A DNA stretch of 52,060 bases from Candidatus Paraburkholderia calva (GTDB lineage: Bacteria; Pseudomonadota; Gammaproteobacteria; Burkholderiales; Burkholderiaceae). The translations under genes and the position numbers were made by a program. Of this stretch, positions 37,903-47,368 are shown piece by piece (the first letter of the stretch is position 1; each line of letters starts with the position of its first letter). Below the pieces are notes generated by a model. That model made no database searches. It was given only the letters and a program-made list of their open reading frames with translations, and was not told the origin of the DNA. The DNA is taken from NCBI GenBank assembly GCA_001184395.1, contig LFLF01000008.1, forward strand, positions 1 through 52,060, given 5' to 3'.

Positions 37903-38277
37903 ATGAAGTACCCCAACAGAGAAACATTGATGGACGCAGCCGCGTGTTACCGGGAGCGCGCAGCGCAACGCGGGCGTGGCGACGCCACGCCGGTCTGTAA
38001 CTGTTCGCGCGGTCACGCGTGGGACGTCGCGCTCGACGTCGCGCAGAACGTTCGCTGCATGAATTGCGCATCGCATCGGCGCACGACCGAGACGGCGCGT
38101 ATGCGCGACATCGCGCGGGCGCGCGGCGGTGTGCTCGAGTCTCTCCATTTCGTCGATGCCGCGACGCCGCTCGCATGGCAATGCGCCTACGGGCATCGCT
38201 GGTCCTCGCCCGCGTTCGATGCCGAGCGTCACTGGTGCACCGAATGCGCGCGCGCCGTGTTCGCGGCGTATCGCTGA
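37903..38277 (+). CDS. Small protein with two zinc-ribbon-like motifs
   Basis: The 124-residue protein contains two copies of a C-x-x-GH-x-W ... C-x-x-C pattern: CNCSRGHAWDV with RCMNC (about 37-64), and WQCAYGHRWSS with HWCTEC (about 95-118). This matches the 'probable zinc-ribbon' pattern seen with nucleases and other nucleic-acid-associated proteins. The function is unknown. ATG 37903 lies 22 bases after the BamE-like stop, with GGGAGCG upstream, so it probably ends this three-gene operon. No defect is seen. Confidence 0.65.
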   Translation: MKYPNRETLMDAAACYRERAAQRGRGDATPVCNCSRGHAWDVALDVAQNVRCMNCASHRRTTETARMRDIARARGGVLESLHFVDAATPLAWQCAYGHRWSSPAFDAERHWCTECARAVFAAYR

Positions 38278-38327
38278 GCGGGCGTCGCCATCGACGGCAT
38301 CGGCATCAAAAGTGGAAGCGAAAAAGA

Positions 38328-38352
38328 AAAAGCCGGAGGATGCCGGCTTTTG
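38328..38352 (+). terminator. Rho-independent terminator of the nlpD-like operon
   Basis: The stem AGCCGG / CCGGCT (38330-38348, loop AGGATG) is preceded by A-rich sequence and followed by TTTT, 50 bases after the last stop. Confidence 0.75.
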
Positions 38353-38609
38353 AACGTCTTTTTTGTGGAGCGCTGGCCTCTTTCGCCTGCTACCCGCCAG
38401 GCCGTTGGCAAAACGTGAGCCGCATTGCGTAACCGCATCCGTGTCGAACTGCGCTGTGCTTTTTCCCTCGGCTCGGCGAATGCCGCCCTTCCTGTTTCGG
38501 TCTCTCTCGTGCTGCTCTTCCCCCGTGCGTGAAGCGAGTATCGCGGCGGCCGAATTGTCGGACCGTACGCTCGCCAATACTCGCTTCGCGGACAACGCGA
38601 AAACAACAC
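38353..38609. other. Gene-free stretch
   Basis: Together with 38278-38327 this gives over 300 bases without a gene. I see only the terminator at 38328-38352 and no credible reading frame or RNA. Confidence 0.5.
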
Positions 38610-38990
38610 TCAATGCGTCGACGACGCGAGTTCCCGGTCCTTGTGCACTGCGGCCGGACGCAGGCTCGCCGCCACCAGCGACTGCGTGACCATGCGCGCT
38701 TCGGCCTGCGCGATATGCTCGAGCGACGCTTCGTCGAGCTGCAAGCAAAAGATCGCCAGTGCATCGCACAGTTGCCCGTATTCGGTTGCATCGAGCGCCC
38801 AGCGGCGTCGCCCGCGTGACGCGTATCGAGGCCGACCAGCGCCTCGTGCGCGAGTGGGATGTCGACGGCGAACTCGGGCGGGTGGCCCCAGTTGACACAA
38901 CTCTTCCGCGGCCAGCAGATGCCGGCACAGCGTCATGAACAGCGCCTGCGAGCCGTGCCTGCGATGAAACGCATCCAGCGTGCCTAGCAC
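38610..38990 (-). pseudogene. Hypothetical protein, frameshifted
   Basis: The outer parts share one frame: GTLDAFHRRHGSQALFMTLC at the start and the helical ATEYGQLCDALAIFCLQLDE near the end. The middle reads sensibly only in another frame (FAVDIPLAHEALVGLDTRHA), flanked by two shifts at about 38895 and 38815. The reconstructed protein is about 125 residues, helical and without a domain I recognise. The 5' end may extend beyond 38990. The middle-frame continuity is the main evidence that it was a gene. Confidence 0.5.
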
Positions 38991-39012
38991 TGCAGGAGCA
39001 TTGCGTTGACCA

Positions 39013-39521
39013 TACCTTACCGGTGTCGCAGGCGCGCGCCTGGGAAGCGCTCAACGACACGGCGATCCTGAAGGCCTGCATCCCCGGTTGCGACAGCATC
39101 GACGCGGACGGGGAGAATGTCTACGACGTCGCGATGACGGCTGCCGTCGGACCGGTAAAGGCGCGCTTCAAGGGACGCATGGATTGACCGACATCGACGC
39201 GCCGCACAACTACACGATCGTATTCGAGGGGCAAGGCGGCGCGGCGGGCTTCAGCAAAGGCGGCACGAAGATGATCTGGAGCCGGGCGACGGAGCCGATA
39301 CGACGAAGCTCAGTTACAGCGCGAACGCGCAGGTGGGCGGCAAGCTCGCGCAGATCGGCTCGCGGCTGGTGGACAGCGCGGCGCGCAAGATCGCGGCCGG
39401 GTTCTTCAAGCGGTTCAGCGCGCAATTGCAGGGTGCGCCGGAATCGCAGGAGGTGGCCGACGCCGGGGAAAGCAGCGAACAAGGGAAGAAATCATGGACA
39501 GCGTGGATCTCGAAGTCCTGA
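39013..39521 (+). pseudogene. CoxG-like SRPBCC-domain protein, frameshifted
   Basis: CoxG-family proteins (CO dehydrogenase subunit G) accompany molybdenum hydroxylases. The remnant reads LPVSQARAWEALNDTAILKA, CIPGCDSIDADGENVYDVAM and GPVKARFKG in one frame. It then passes LTDIDAPHNYTIVFEGQ in another and ends with LSYSANAQVGGKLAQIGSRL to 39521 after a further shift. The expected start codon is not recognisable. It overlaps the start of xdhC by 28 bases, so the two formed an operon for maturing a molybdenum enzyme. Confidence 0.8.
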
Positions 39522-40512
39522 AACACAGTGCGCGATGGCTCGACGAAGGGCATCGCGTGTTGTTCGTGACAGTGGTGAAGACGTGGGGTTCGTCGCCGCG
39601 TCCCGAAGGTGCGATGCTCGCCGTGTGCGGCGACGGCCATGTGGTCGGCTCTGTGTCGGGCGGTTGCATCGAGGACGATCTGATCGAACGCGTGCCGCAG
39701 CGGGTATCGAGCAGCGCACGCCGGAAGCGGTGAAGTACGGAATCAGCGCGGAAGAGGCGCATCACTTCGGCTTGCCGTGCGGCGGCACCATTCAGCTCGT
39801 GCTGGAGCCGCTGACGCTCGCGAGCGGCATCGCCGAACTGTGCGCGTCGGTCGAAGCGGGAAAGCGCGTCGCGCGCACGCTCGACATGGCGACCGGCGTG
39901 GCGCGACTCGAACCCGCGCCCGCAACCGATGGCATGCTGTTCGATGACGAGCGGCTGCTGACCATCCACGGGCCGCGTTACCGCATGCTAGTGATCGGTG
40001 CGGGGCAATTGTCGCGCTATCTGTGGAGCATCGCGGTGGGGCTGGATTATCAGGTGACGGTGTGCGATCCACGCGAGGAATACACGCAGGAATGGGACGT
40101 GGCGGGCACGACCATCGTGCACACCATGCCCGACGACACCGTGATAGACATGAAACTTGACGAACGCTGCGCGGTGATCGCACTAACGCACGACCCGAAG
40201 CTCGACGATCTTGCCTTGATGGAAGCGTTGAAGACGCCCGCGTTCTATGTCGGCGCGCTCGGCTCCCGGCGCAACAACGCGGCGCGGCGCGAACGCCTGA
40301 AGGAGTTCGATCTGAGCGAAGCGGAATTGGCGCACCTGCACGGGCCGGTCGGCATCTACATCGGCAGCCGGACGCCGCCGGAGATCGCCGTGTCGATACT
40401 CGCGGAAGTGATCGCGGCGAAAAACGGCGTCTCGTTGCCGGAACTGCTGCAGGTGGAAGGCGCGAAGGCCGTGCGGGAGGTCACGGGGAAGGGCGAATTC
40501 TGCGGTGTCTGA
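39494..40512 (+). pseudogene. XdhC-family molybdenum hydroxylase maturation factor, frameshifted
   Basis: XdhC/CoxF-type proteins help insert the sulfurated molybdenum cofactor into xanthine dehydrogenase-like enzymes. From ATG 39494 the N-terminal domain (KTWGSSPRPEGAML, GSVSGGCIEDDL) is in one frame until about 39705. The rest (EEAHHFGLPCGGTIQLVLEP, then the NAD-binding MLVIGAGQLSRYLWSIA, ALTHDPKLDDLAL, GPVGIYIGSRTPPEIA) is in another, ending at 40512. One frameshift is enough to explain it. No molybdenum hydroxylase genes lie in the window. Confidence 0.85.
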
Positions 40513-40566
40513 ACCGTTTCGTCCCGATAGACGATGCTGCCCGAGCCTCGGGCGGCGATGTCCCAA

Positions 40567-41324
40567 TCAAATCAAGCCGCAAACGATCGCTGCGATCAGC
40601 GACACGCTGATGATCACCACGCCCGCCGTGCGCCGCTTGTTCAGCTCCGTCCACAGCAGCACGCCCGTCAGCGACAGCAACACGATGCTGCCAGCGAACG
40701 AATCAATGAGCAGCACCCAGCCCGCGCTCAGGCCCACGCCCTTGTGCAGGTTCGTCATCATCGCGAGGAAGGTGTTGTCGGTGCGCTTCACCGACACGAA
40801 GTTGTTGCCCACCCAGTACTCGGCCTGCACGTTGCCACCGGGCGACGCGACCATCACCGACCATTGCTCGGGCTGAACCGTGCTCTTGTCGCCCCAGCCG
40901 ACCGGATGCGACGCCTCCTTGCACGTGCGTGCCAGCTTGCCGTCGAGCTTCAGTTCGCGTTGCAGCCACGCGCCGAGATCGCGCGGCGACTTGAGGCCCT
41001 CGGCGGGCAGCGGCATCTGCGATACCTGCGGCTCGCCGGTGGAAATGCGCATCGGCGGCCGGCGGCGCGCGATGGTTCAGCAGAAAGCCCGTCACGCCGA
41101 ACAACAAGCCGAGCAGCGCGCCCCACAGACCGACCCAGCCGTGCACCTTGCGCAGCCATTTGAGGAAGGTGGAGCGGCGCGAGCGGTTCTTGCGCACCGC
41201 CTGTTCGGCGTCGTCGATCAGGCGTCTGTGCGGACGGTACTGCGTCGGACCGCTCGTCGTGGCCGACGGCGGATTCAGGGTGTCAGGCGCGTTAACGCGT
41301 CTCTCCAGATTCGGGATTGAGCAC
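40567..41324 (-). pseudogene. PepSY-associated membrane protein, frameshifted
   Basis: The pieces form a small PepSY-TM protein: an N-terminal basic part (RPHRRLIDDAEQAVRKNRSR) and the first helix FLKWLRKVHGWVGLWGALLG. Then after a shift near 41055 come ISTGEPQVSQMPL, MMTNLHKGVGLSAGWVLLID and a last helix ending at 40567. Another one-base shift (about 41290) follows a possible GTG start at 41324. PepSY-TM proteins are linked to iron reduction and siderophore uptake. A Fur-box-like site lies 64 bases upstream, which supports that role for the former gene. Confidence 0.7.
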
Positions 41325-41387
41325 GGCCAGCCTCGCCCCGGACCGGTCGGAGTCAGCTCACGCGTAGCGGTCGAATGGGGGCGATAA

Positions 41388-41406
41388 GATGAGAATAGTT
41401 ATCATT
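41388..41406 (-). promoter_or_regulatory. Fur-box-like operator
   Basis: GATGAGAATAGTTATCATT resembles the Fur consensus (about 12 of 19 positions, with the typical inverted TGAGAAT / TTATCA halves). It stands in front of the PepSY membrane protein remnant, so that gene was probably iron-repressed. It is a visual match only. Confidence 0.5.
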
Positions 41407-41472
41407 GCATGCGCAAAATGGCATTTCAATGTTGTGCGAAATGCTGACAATGTGTAGATGTGACGAAAAATT

Positions 41473-42409
41473 TCAGACCGGCCAGAGCGGCCCTCCTGCA
41501 TCGCGCCGATTTGCTCGCGCAGTTCGAGGATGCGGTCTTCCCAATAGCACTGCGTGTTGAACCACGGGAAAGTGACGGGAAACGCCGGATCGTTCCAGCG
41601 TCGCGCAAGCCATGCCGAGTAATGGATGAGCCGCAGAATGCGCAGCGCTTCGATCAGATGCAACTCGCGCGGATCGAATTCGGCAAAATCTTCGTAGCCC
41701 GCCAACAGGTCCGCGAGCGCGCGCGATGCGTCGGCGCGTCCGGCGGGCAGCAAAAGCCACAGGTCCTGAATGGCCGGGCCCATGCGGCTATCGTCGAAAT
41801 CCACGAAATGCGGGCCGGCGTCGGTCCACAGCACATTGCTCGGACGGCAATCGCCATGCATGCGCAGATGCCGCACGTCGCCTGCGCGTTCGAAGCATTG
41901 CGCGACGCCTTCCAGTGCCATCGAGACGGCGCGTTCCCAGGCTTCCTGCACATCACCGTGCGTCAGCAGAAAGTCGCGCGGTTCGTAGCCGAAGGTCTGG
42001 ATATCGAGCGTCGGCCGCTCGCGATACGGCTCGATCGCGCCGACCGCGTGAATGCGCCCGATGAAACGCCCGAACCATTCGAGCGTGTCGCTGCGATCAA
42101 GGTCCGGCGCGCGGCGAGGCTAGCGACGAACGCGTGCTGCTCTTCGAGAATCGCCTCGCTGGACCAGCGCGCGGGCCGGTAAAACTTTGCGACGACGGCG
42201 GCCCATCTTCGACGTCGACCTGATACACGCGATTCTCGTAGCTGTTGGGGGGGAAGCAGGCGTCCGTCGGTGCGCGCGCCGGCGGGCATCAGCACGCTGT
42301 CGAGCGCATCGAGCACGTGTTCCGGCGTGAGGCCGGCGAACGGCAGGGCGTCGTTGTCGGATGGCGCGCCGGAGGGCGCAGCGGAAGGGCCGGAATGAGC
42401 GGAGTTCAT
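41473..42409 (-). pseudogene. SrkA/YihE-type stress response kinase, broken
   Basis: SrkA is a Ser/Thr protein kinase of the Cpx envelope stress response. From ATG 42409 the first part reads PFAGLTPEHVLDALDSVL. A damaged stretch precedes VVAKFYRPARWSSEAILEEQ, and the frame then breaks where part of the N-lobe is missing. A second frame gives LEWFGRFIGRIHAVGAIEPY and a third carries the catalytic HGDCRPSNVLW and VDFDDSRMGPAIQDLW (HGD and DFD motifs). A last shift near 41490 separates the expected C-terminus. The catalytic core alone is readable, but there is no complete protein. Confidence 0.85.
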
Positions 42410-42497
42410 TCCGGCATTGTGCTCCGCCTCGGGGCGGCTGGCATGCCCGCGTGTGACCGGCCCAGGCGATGAGCCAATAGTGCGCGCGGGCGCTTCC

Positions 42498-42710
42498 TCA
42501 ACGCATGACCATGTTGGCCGGACGCACGACGTCGCCGGTGTCGATCAGGTCTTCGAGGAAGAAAGGCTCCGTATTGAGCTGCTTGGTCGCGCCGGGTTCG
42601 CCCGCGTACCACGCGACCATGGCCATGTCGCCGAGAATACGCATGACGATGCCGCGTGCTCCCTGAGGCACAGCAATATGCACGGAGCGGACAATCGAAC
42701 CGATTTGCAT
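42498..42710 (-). CDS. Small conserved hypothetical protein
   Basis: A 70-residue protein without membrane segments, beginning MQIGSIVRSVHIAVPQGARG, with LGDMAMVAWYAGEPGATKQL in the middle and an acidic end. The beta-rich, Gly/Val pattern could be an SH3-like small barrel, but that is a guess. The clean frame and sensible composition suggest a real gene, and I recall similar short proteins in Burkholderia. The function is unknown. Confidence 0.6.
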   Translation of the reverse strand: MQIGSIVRSVHIAVPQGARGIVMRILGDMAMVAWYAGEPGATKQLNTEPFFLEDLIDTGDVVRPANMVMR

Positions 42711-43040
42711 GATGAATCCCCGTTTCAGCGCCGGCTGAGATTCGAACGCCGGTCATTTATTTCACCAGCACAGGCTTTTCACGGCTCGTGCACCCAATAC
42801 ACCCGACCGCGTTAATGGTGCGCGACGCGCAGCAGGTATGCCCTCCCGAATCATTGTGTTCTTACTTTAGCGCAACGTTGTGCGCCGTTGGAACGCCAAT
42901 CACCCAAATTTGTTGCCGATCGCAGACGATTGGCAGCATTTACTGGGCGATCGGCTGCCGAACACACCTTTCGCATTAGGCAAACCCTAGCGAACGGCGT
43001 ATAGTTACTGACTTTGCGGTTTTCATCGGAAACTTCATAC
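42711..43040. other. Gene-free region with an inverted repeat, upstream of the MFS remnant
   Basis: No gene is seen. A 9-base inverted repeat, GCCGATCGC (42915-42923) and GCGATCGGC (42947-42955) separated by 23 bases, lies 86 bases before the MFS start. It could have been an operator for it. Its parent transporter is broken. Confidence 0.4.
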
Positions 43041-44246
43041 GTGAACGCATCATCGGAACCGAATATCGAAGCGCCGTATCTCAAGCGAGGCTAGCACGCC
43101 TCGCTCGCGCTGCTGTTCGCCGGTTATGCTACGTTTTCCCTACTGTATTGTGTCCAGCCGCTATTAGCTGAATTCACTCAGGCGTTCGGCGTGAATCCGG
43201 CGGTGAGCGCGCTGGCGGTGTCGGCGAGCACAGCGGCGCTGGCCGTCGCCATTTTGATCGCCGGATTCGTGTCCGAAAGCTGGAGCCGGCATCGGCTGAT
43301 GACGCTATCGCTCGCCGTGTCATCCGTGCTGACGGTGATCGCCCGCTGTTGCCCGACTGGCACGCGCTGCTCGTCATGCGCGCGCTCGGAGGCTTCGCAC
43401 TCGGGCGTGCTTGCCGTGGCGATGGCGTATCTCGCGAAAGAAGTGCATCCGGAAGGTCTCGGCCTCGCGATGGGCTTGTACGTCGGCGGCACCGCGATCG
43501 GTGGCATGGCCGGGCGCGTGATCAGCGGCTTGCTGGCCGATCTGTTCGGCTGGCGCGCGGCGATCGACGGCATCGGGCTGCTCGGCCTGCTCACGACATT
43601 CGCGTTTCGCGCGCTGCTGCCGCCGTCGCGCCGGTTCAAGCCGCGACGCAGCGTCGGCTTTCGGCATCATCGGCGCTCGCTGGCGGGGCATCTGCGGCAT
43701 CGCGGCCTGCCGTTTCTGTTCGGACTCGGTTTCGTGCTGATGGGCAGCTTCGTCACGCTTTATAACTATGTCGGCTATCGGCTCATCAACGCACCGTTCA
43801 GCCTGAACCAGACGGAGATCAGCGCGATTTTCACGGTGTATCTGACCGGCGTGGTCGCGTCGCCGTGGTCGGGGATGGCCGATGCATTTGGGCGCGGCCG
43901 CGTGCTGATCGCGAGCCTGCTGCTGATGCTCGGCATCGCGCTCACGGCGTCGTACTCGCTACCGGTGATCATCGCGGGCATTGCATGCGTGACGTTCGGC
44001 TTCTTCGCCAGGCACGCGGTCGCGAGCGGCTGGGTCGGGCGGCTCGCGGTGCAGGCGAAAGGGCAGGCGGCGGCGCTTTACCTGTTGGCCTATTACATTG
44101 GGTCGAGCGTCATCGGCTCGTATGGCGGACACTTCTGGACGGTTTTCGGCCGGCCGGGCGTAGCAGGCCTGATCGGCGTGCTCCTGGCGATCGGACTGGC
44201 GGCTGCGTTTCATCTGAATCGACGGGAGCGTGCGACGGCTGCCTGA
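43041..44246 (+). pseudogene. MFS transporter (YnfM-like), nonsense mutation
   Basis: GTG 43041 opens the frame, but TAG at 43092-43094 (codon 18) stops it before the first helix (LALLFAGYATFSLLYCVQPL). The rest of the 12-helix protein is readable to 44246, with MAYLAKEVHPEGLGLAMGLY and VGYRLINAPFSLNQTEISAI. Around 43340-43410 two frameshifts cancel: about 22 residues (RCCPTGTRCSSCARSEASH) are out of frame, where the neighbouring frame gives PDWHALLVMRALGGFAL. GTG 43191 could start a product lacking the first helix, with that scrambled loop. I judge it non-functional. Confidence 0.75.
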
Positions 44247-44510
44247 GCGCGGCGGATCGTGCCTGATAGTCCGAGCTCACACGACCGTTTAGAAAGCAAA
44301 ATGGAATAAGAGGAATCTTAGGTTTTTTCCGTGTTCGCTTAATACGTCTCGCGGAAAGCCTTATGCCGTAAGGCACGGCCGATGTAATCGTTTCCTGTCG
44401 CACGAACTCCCGCGCTCCGGCTTCTGGGCGACGCCTATACTCGAATCGTCGGAGCGACAGTCATCGCCCGCGACGATTAGAGCTAGAAGCAGGACGATGG
44501 GAGACACACC

Positions 44511-44696
44511 ATGACGACGTATTTCACGATCGGCGACTTCATCCTGATCATTCCGATGGCGCTGGCCGGCGCGCTATTTCTCGGGGCCATTCCGTGCGCG
44601 ACGCACTTCAAGAACAACGTGCTGAGAATCTTCGGCGCACTGCTCGGCGTGCTCGTCGCGTTTCTGCTGGTCGAAGGATTGCCCGCGCTCGTCTAG
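44511..44696 (+). CDS. Small two-helix membrane protein
   Basis: The 61-residue protein has two hydrophobic segments (FILIIPMALAGALFLGAIP and LRIFGALLGVLVAFLLVEG) joined by a polar turn (CATHFKNNV). ATG 44511 has GGGAGAC about eight bases upstream. No known family is recognised. The clean frame, start signal and hydrophobic pattern suggest an expressed small membrane protein. The 264 bases before it are gene-free. Confidence 0.55.
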   Translation: MTTYFTIGDFILIIPMALAGALFLGAIPCATHFKNNVLRIFGALLGVLVAFLLVEGLPALV

Positions 44697-44708
44697 CGAT
44701 GGACAATG

Positions 44709-44731
44709 AAAAGGGCGCATTACGCGCCCTT
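44709..44731 (-). terminator. Rho-independent terminator of the dienelactone hydrolase gene
   Basis: AAGGGCGC and GCGCCCTT form a stem with a five-base loop. On the minus strand it ends in TTTT, 83 bases after the hydrolase stop. It may also end the small membrane protein transcript from the other side. Confidence 0.65.
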
Positions 44732-44813
44732 CGTATGGTTCATCGCGGCTGGAATCACCGAAGATTCGAGCCCGTCTCACACGAAGCGACACCGCTCGCT
44801 TCGTGTGATCCGT

Positions 44814-45518
44814 TTACATGTGCTCGCCAAGGAACGTCAGCGTGCGGCCGTGCGCGAGCGCCGATGCCTTCGCGTTGAACGATGCGCGGTCGCCGCAGTT
44901 GAAGCCGTGATCGGCTTGCGGATACACATACAGCGCCGAGTCCTTGCGGCCCGAGAAGCGTTGGCGCACGGCGTCCACCGCATCGGCGGGGATGTGCGCG
45001 TCGAGTTCGCCGTAGTGGAACTGGATCGGCACCTTGATCTGGTCGGCTTTGTCGAGCGCGTTCTGGATACCGCCGCCGTAGTAAGCCACTGTGACATCCA
45101 CCGTGCCTTGCGCCGCCGCCAGATAGGCGAGGCGTCCGCCGAAGCAATAGCCAATCGCCGCGACCTTGCCGGTCACTTCGGACAGCGCGCGCAGTGCCTT
45201 CGCGGCCGCGCCGACATCGGCGACGGCGTAATCGAGGTTGGTCTTCTGCAGCAGTTCCATCGCCTTCTCGCGATCCGCGCCTTCATAGCCCAGCTCCACG
45301 CGCGGTTGCTCGCGCCAGAACACGTCCGGCGCGAGTGCCACGTAGCCGTCCGCCGCATATTGATCCGCGATGTTGCGGATATGCCCGTTCACGCCGAAGA
45401 TCTCCTGCAGGATGATCACGGCCGGCCCGCTGCCCGACTTGGGCAACGCGAGATAGCCCTTGAAGCTGTCGGTGTCGGTGGGGATGTCGATCCATCGGGA
45501 AGTCACAGAAACGGTCAC
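44814..45518 (-). CDS. Dienelactone hydrolase family protein
   Basis: A 234-residue alpha/beta hydrolase with the Cys-type triad of the family: Cys 125 in AIGYCFGGRL, Asp 173 in YGELDAHIP and His 204 in QADHGFNC. The segment VIILQEIFGVNGHIRNIADQ contains the family's conserved Glu (LQE). Classical members open dienelactone in chlorocatechol breakdown. This one stands alone, so its substrate is open. GTG 45518 is chosen because AAAGGAG lies ten bases upstream. Intact. Confidence 0.88.
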   Translation of the reverse strand: MTVSVTSRWIDIPTDTDSFKGYLALPKSGSGPAVIILQEIFGVNGHIRNIADQYAADGYVALAPDVFWREQPRVELGYEGADREKAMELLQKTNLDYAVADVGAAAKALRALSEVTGKVAAIGYCFGGRLAYLAAAQGTVDVTVAYYGGGIQNALDKADQIKVPIQFHYGELDAHIPADAVDAVRQRFSGRKDSALYVYPQADHGFNCGDRASFNAKASALAHGRTLTFLGEHM

Positions 45519-46142
45519 GTCGATACTCCTTTGCCTTGGTCGGAAAACACGAAGAAAAATCTTAGCCAAGTGAGTTTGCCAGCTTTCCCTTTCACTCGCC
45601 TGAGCGTCCGCGCCGGCAACGGCGGCACACACTGGCACGTCCTTTGACGCGACGGCCATTTTATTTTTAGAGGCACTGGTCTAACGTGGTTCTAATGTAA
45701 GCTGAAAATAAGCTTTAAAAAACGAGCTTATCCGGCAAGCGGCGAAGCGCAAGCCGCGCGATTATCCGCGACATCGCGACGCGTATAGATGGATGTCGCG
45801 TGAAGCGAAGCGAGGTGATATCTCGGAAACCCACATGTACTGGACGTCTTCGCAGGAAACAACGCCACCACAAACGCACGCACATCACAACCGGTCATTA
45901 CACAACCGGTCATTAATTGGTAGTGACACCAGTATCTTAAAAAAAACTTCCCTAAATTAATTTGACAACCCTACACTTGTGCGCAGTGTGGATGGCGGCC
46001 GTCAAAAACGGTCGGCCGGAAGGACTTGCCAAGTGCATAACGATGCATCCGGCGTGGTCGTCCACGGGACTGAGCGATCGTGATGAAAGACAGGGCACAG
46101 GGCGAACATGTTGTTTTTGGGACCGAAACTGGAGACTTACGA
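45519..46142. other. Long gene-free region before the binding-protein gene
   Basis: About 620 bases, more AT-rich than the surroundings, without a credible gene. It contains an AAGCTT-centred run near 45700-45730, the 15-bp tandem duplication at 45886-45915 and a TTGACA at 45962-45967 that could be a -35 box of the livJ-type gene, though no good -10 is seen. It may include the remains of a deleted gene. Confidence 0.5.
45886..45915 (+). repeat. 15-bp tandem duplication, intergenic
   Basis: CACAACCGGTCATTA is repeated exactly at 45886-45900 and 45901-45915, in the gene-free region before the binding-protein gene. Confidence 0.9.
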
Positions 46143-47288
46143 ATGAACACCAAGCTTCACAAATTGTTGCCGATCAGCGCCGTAGCCGTGCTGTTCGCTA
46201 CGTTGGCAACGTCCGCAGCAGCCGATGAAGTCGTGAAAATCGGTCACGTTGCTCCGCTGACCGGCGGTATTGCTCACCTGGGCAAAGATAACGAAAACGG
46301 CGCGCGGCTTGCGGTCGAAGAGATCAATGCAAGGGGTCTCACGATTGGTGGTCAGAAGGTCACGCTGCAACTGGACTCGCAAGACGATGCGGGCGACCCC
46401 CGTACCGCGACGCAGGTTGCACAGAAGCTGGTCGACGACAAGGTCGTCGCAGTGGTCGGTCACCTGAACTCGGGTACAACGATCCCGGCATCGAAGATTT
46501 ATAGTGATGGGGGCATCGTGCAGATCTCGCCGTCGGCAACGAATCCGACCTATACGCAGCAAGGCTTCAAGACGACGTACCGCGTCGTCGCGACCGATGC
46601 GCAGCAAGGTCCGGCGCTCGCGAACTACGCGGCCAAAGGCATGAAGGTGAAGTCGGTCGCTGTGATGGACGACTCGACCGCATACGGCCAGGGTCTCGCG
46701 AACGAGTTTGAGAAGACCGCCAAGTCGCTCGGCATCAAAGTCGTGTCGCATGTTGCTACCAACGACCAGGCAGTGGACTTCCGCGCGATTCTGACCAAGA
46801 TCAAGGGCGAAAATCCCGACGCCGTGATGTACGGCGGCATGGACGCGACCGGCAGCCCGTTCGCCAAGCAGGCCAAGCAGCTCGGCCTGCGCGCGAAGGT
46901 TCTGGCGGGCGACGGCATCTGCACGGAAAAGCTGGCCGACCTGGCCGGCGACGCAGCGGACAACGTCGTGTGCTCGGAAGCCGGCATGGCGCTCGAGAAA
47001 ATGGACGGCGGCGCGGCGTTCCAGGCGAAGTATCAGAAGCGTTTCGGCCAGCCGATCCAGATCTACGCGCCGTTCACGTATGACGCCGTGTATATCATCG
47101 TCGACGCGATGAAGCGCGCGAACTCCACCGATCCCGCCAAGATTCTGGCTGCGATGCCGAACACGGACTACAAGGGCGTGATCGGCAAGACGACTTTCGA
47201 TTCGAAGGGCGACCTCAAGCACGGTGTGATTTCGCTGTACGACTACAAGAAGGGTAAGAAGACCCTGCTCGACGTCGTGAAGATGTAA
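46143..47288 (+). CDS. Branched-chain amino acid ABC transporter substrate-binding protein
   Basis: This is a LivJ/LivK-type periplasmic protein that delivers leucine, isoleucine or valine to an ABC importer. The 381-residue protein has a signal peptide ending about TSAAA (residue 27). It then has KIGHVAPLTGGIAHLGKDNE, LQLDSQDDAGDPRTATQVAQ, the ligand region VGHLNSGTTIPASKIYSDGG and ISPSATNPTYT, and VAVMDDSTAYGQGLANEFEK. ATG 46143 is preferred over an in-frame start 21 codons upstream because the signal peptide begins there. No permease or ATPase genes are adjacent. Intact. Confidence 0.9.
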   Translation: MNTKLHKLLPISAVAVLFATLATSAAADEVVKIGHVAPLTGGIAHLGKDNENGARLAVEEINARGLTIGGQKVTLQLDSQDDAGDPRTATQVAQKLVDDKVVAVVGHLNSGTTIPASKIYSDGGIVQISPSATNPTYTQQGFKTTYRVVATDAQQGPALANYAAKGMKVKSVAVMDDSTAYGQGLANEFEKTAKSLGIKVVSHVATNDQAVDFRAILTKIKGENPDAVMYGGMDATGSPFAKQAKQLGLRAKVLAGDGICTEKLADLAGDAADNVVCSEAGMALEKMDGGAAFQAKYQKRFGQPIQIYAPFTYDAVYIIVDAMKRANSTDPAKILAAMPNTDYKGVIGKTTFDSKGDLKHGVISLYDYKKGKKTLLDVVKM

Positions 47289-47368
47289 GCAACCATCGGG
47301 TTGAGTGTCTGAAGGTTGTCCGAGCCGAGCGCGCGGCTCCGAAAGGTCCGCACGCTTTTCATTTGCGG

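Noticed and set aside
45962..45990. TTGACA as a firm livJ promoter
   Set aside because: No acceptable -10 box lies 16-18 bases downstream, so it is mentioned only as a possibility.
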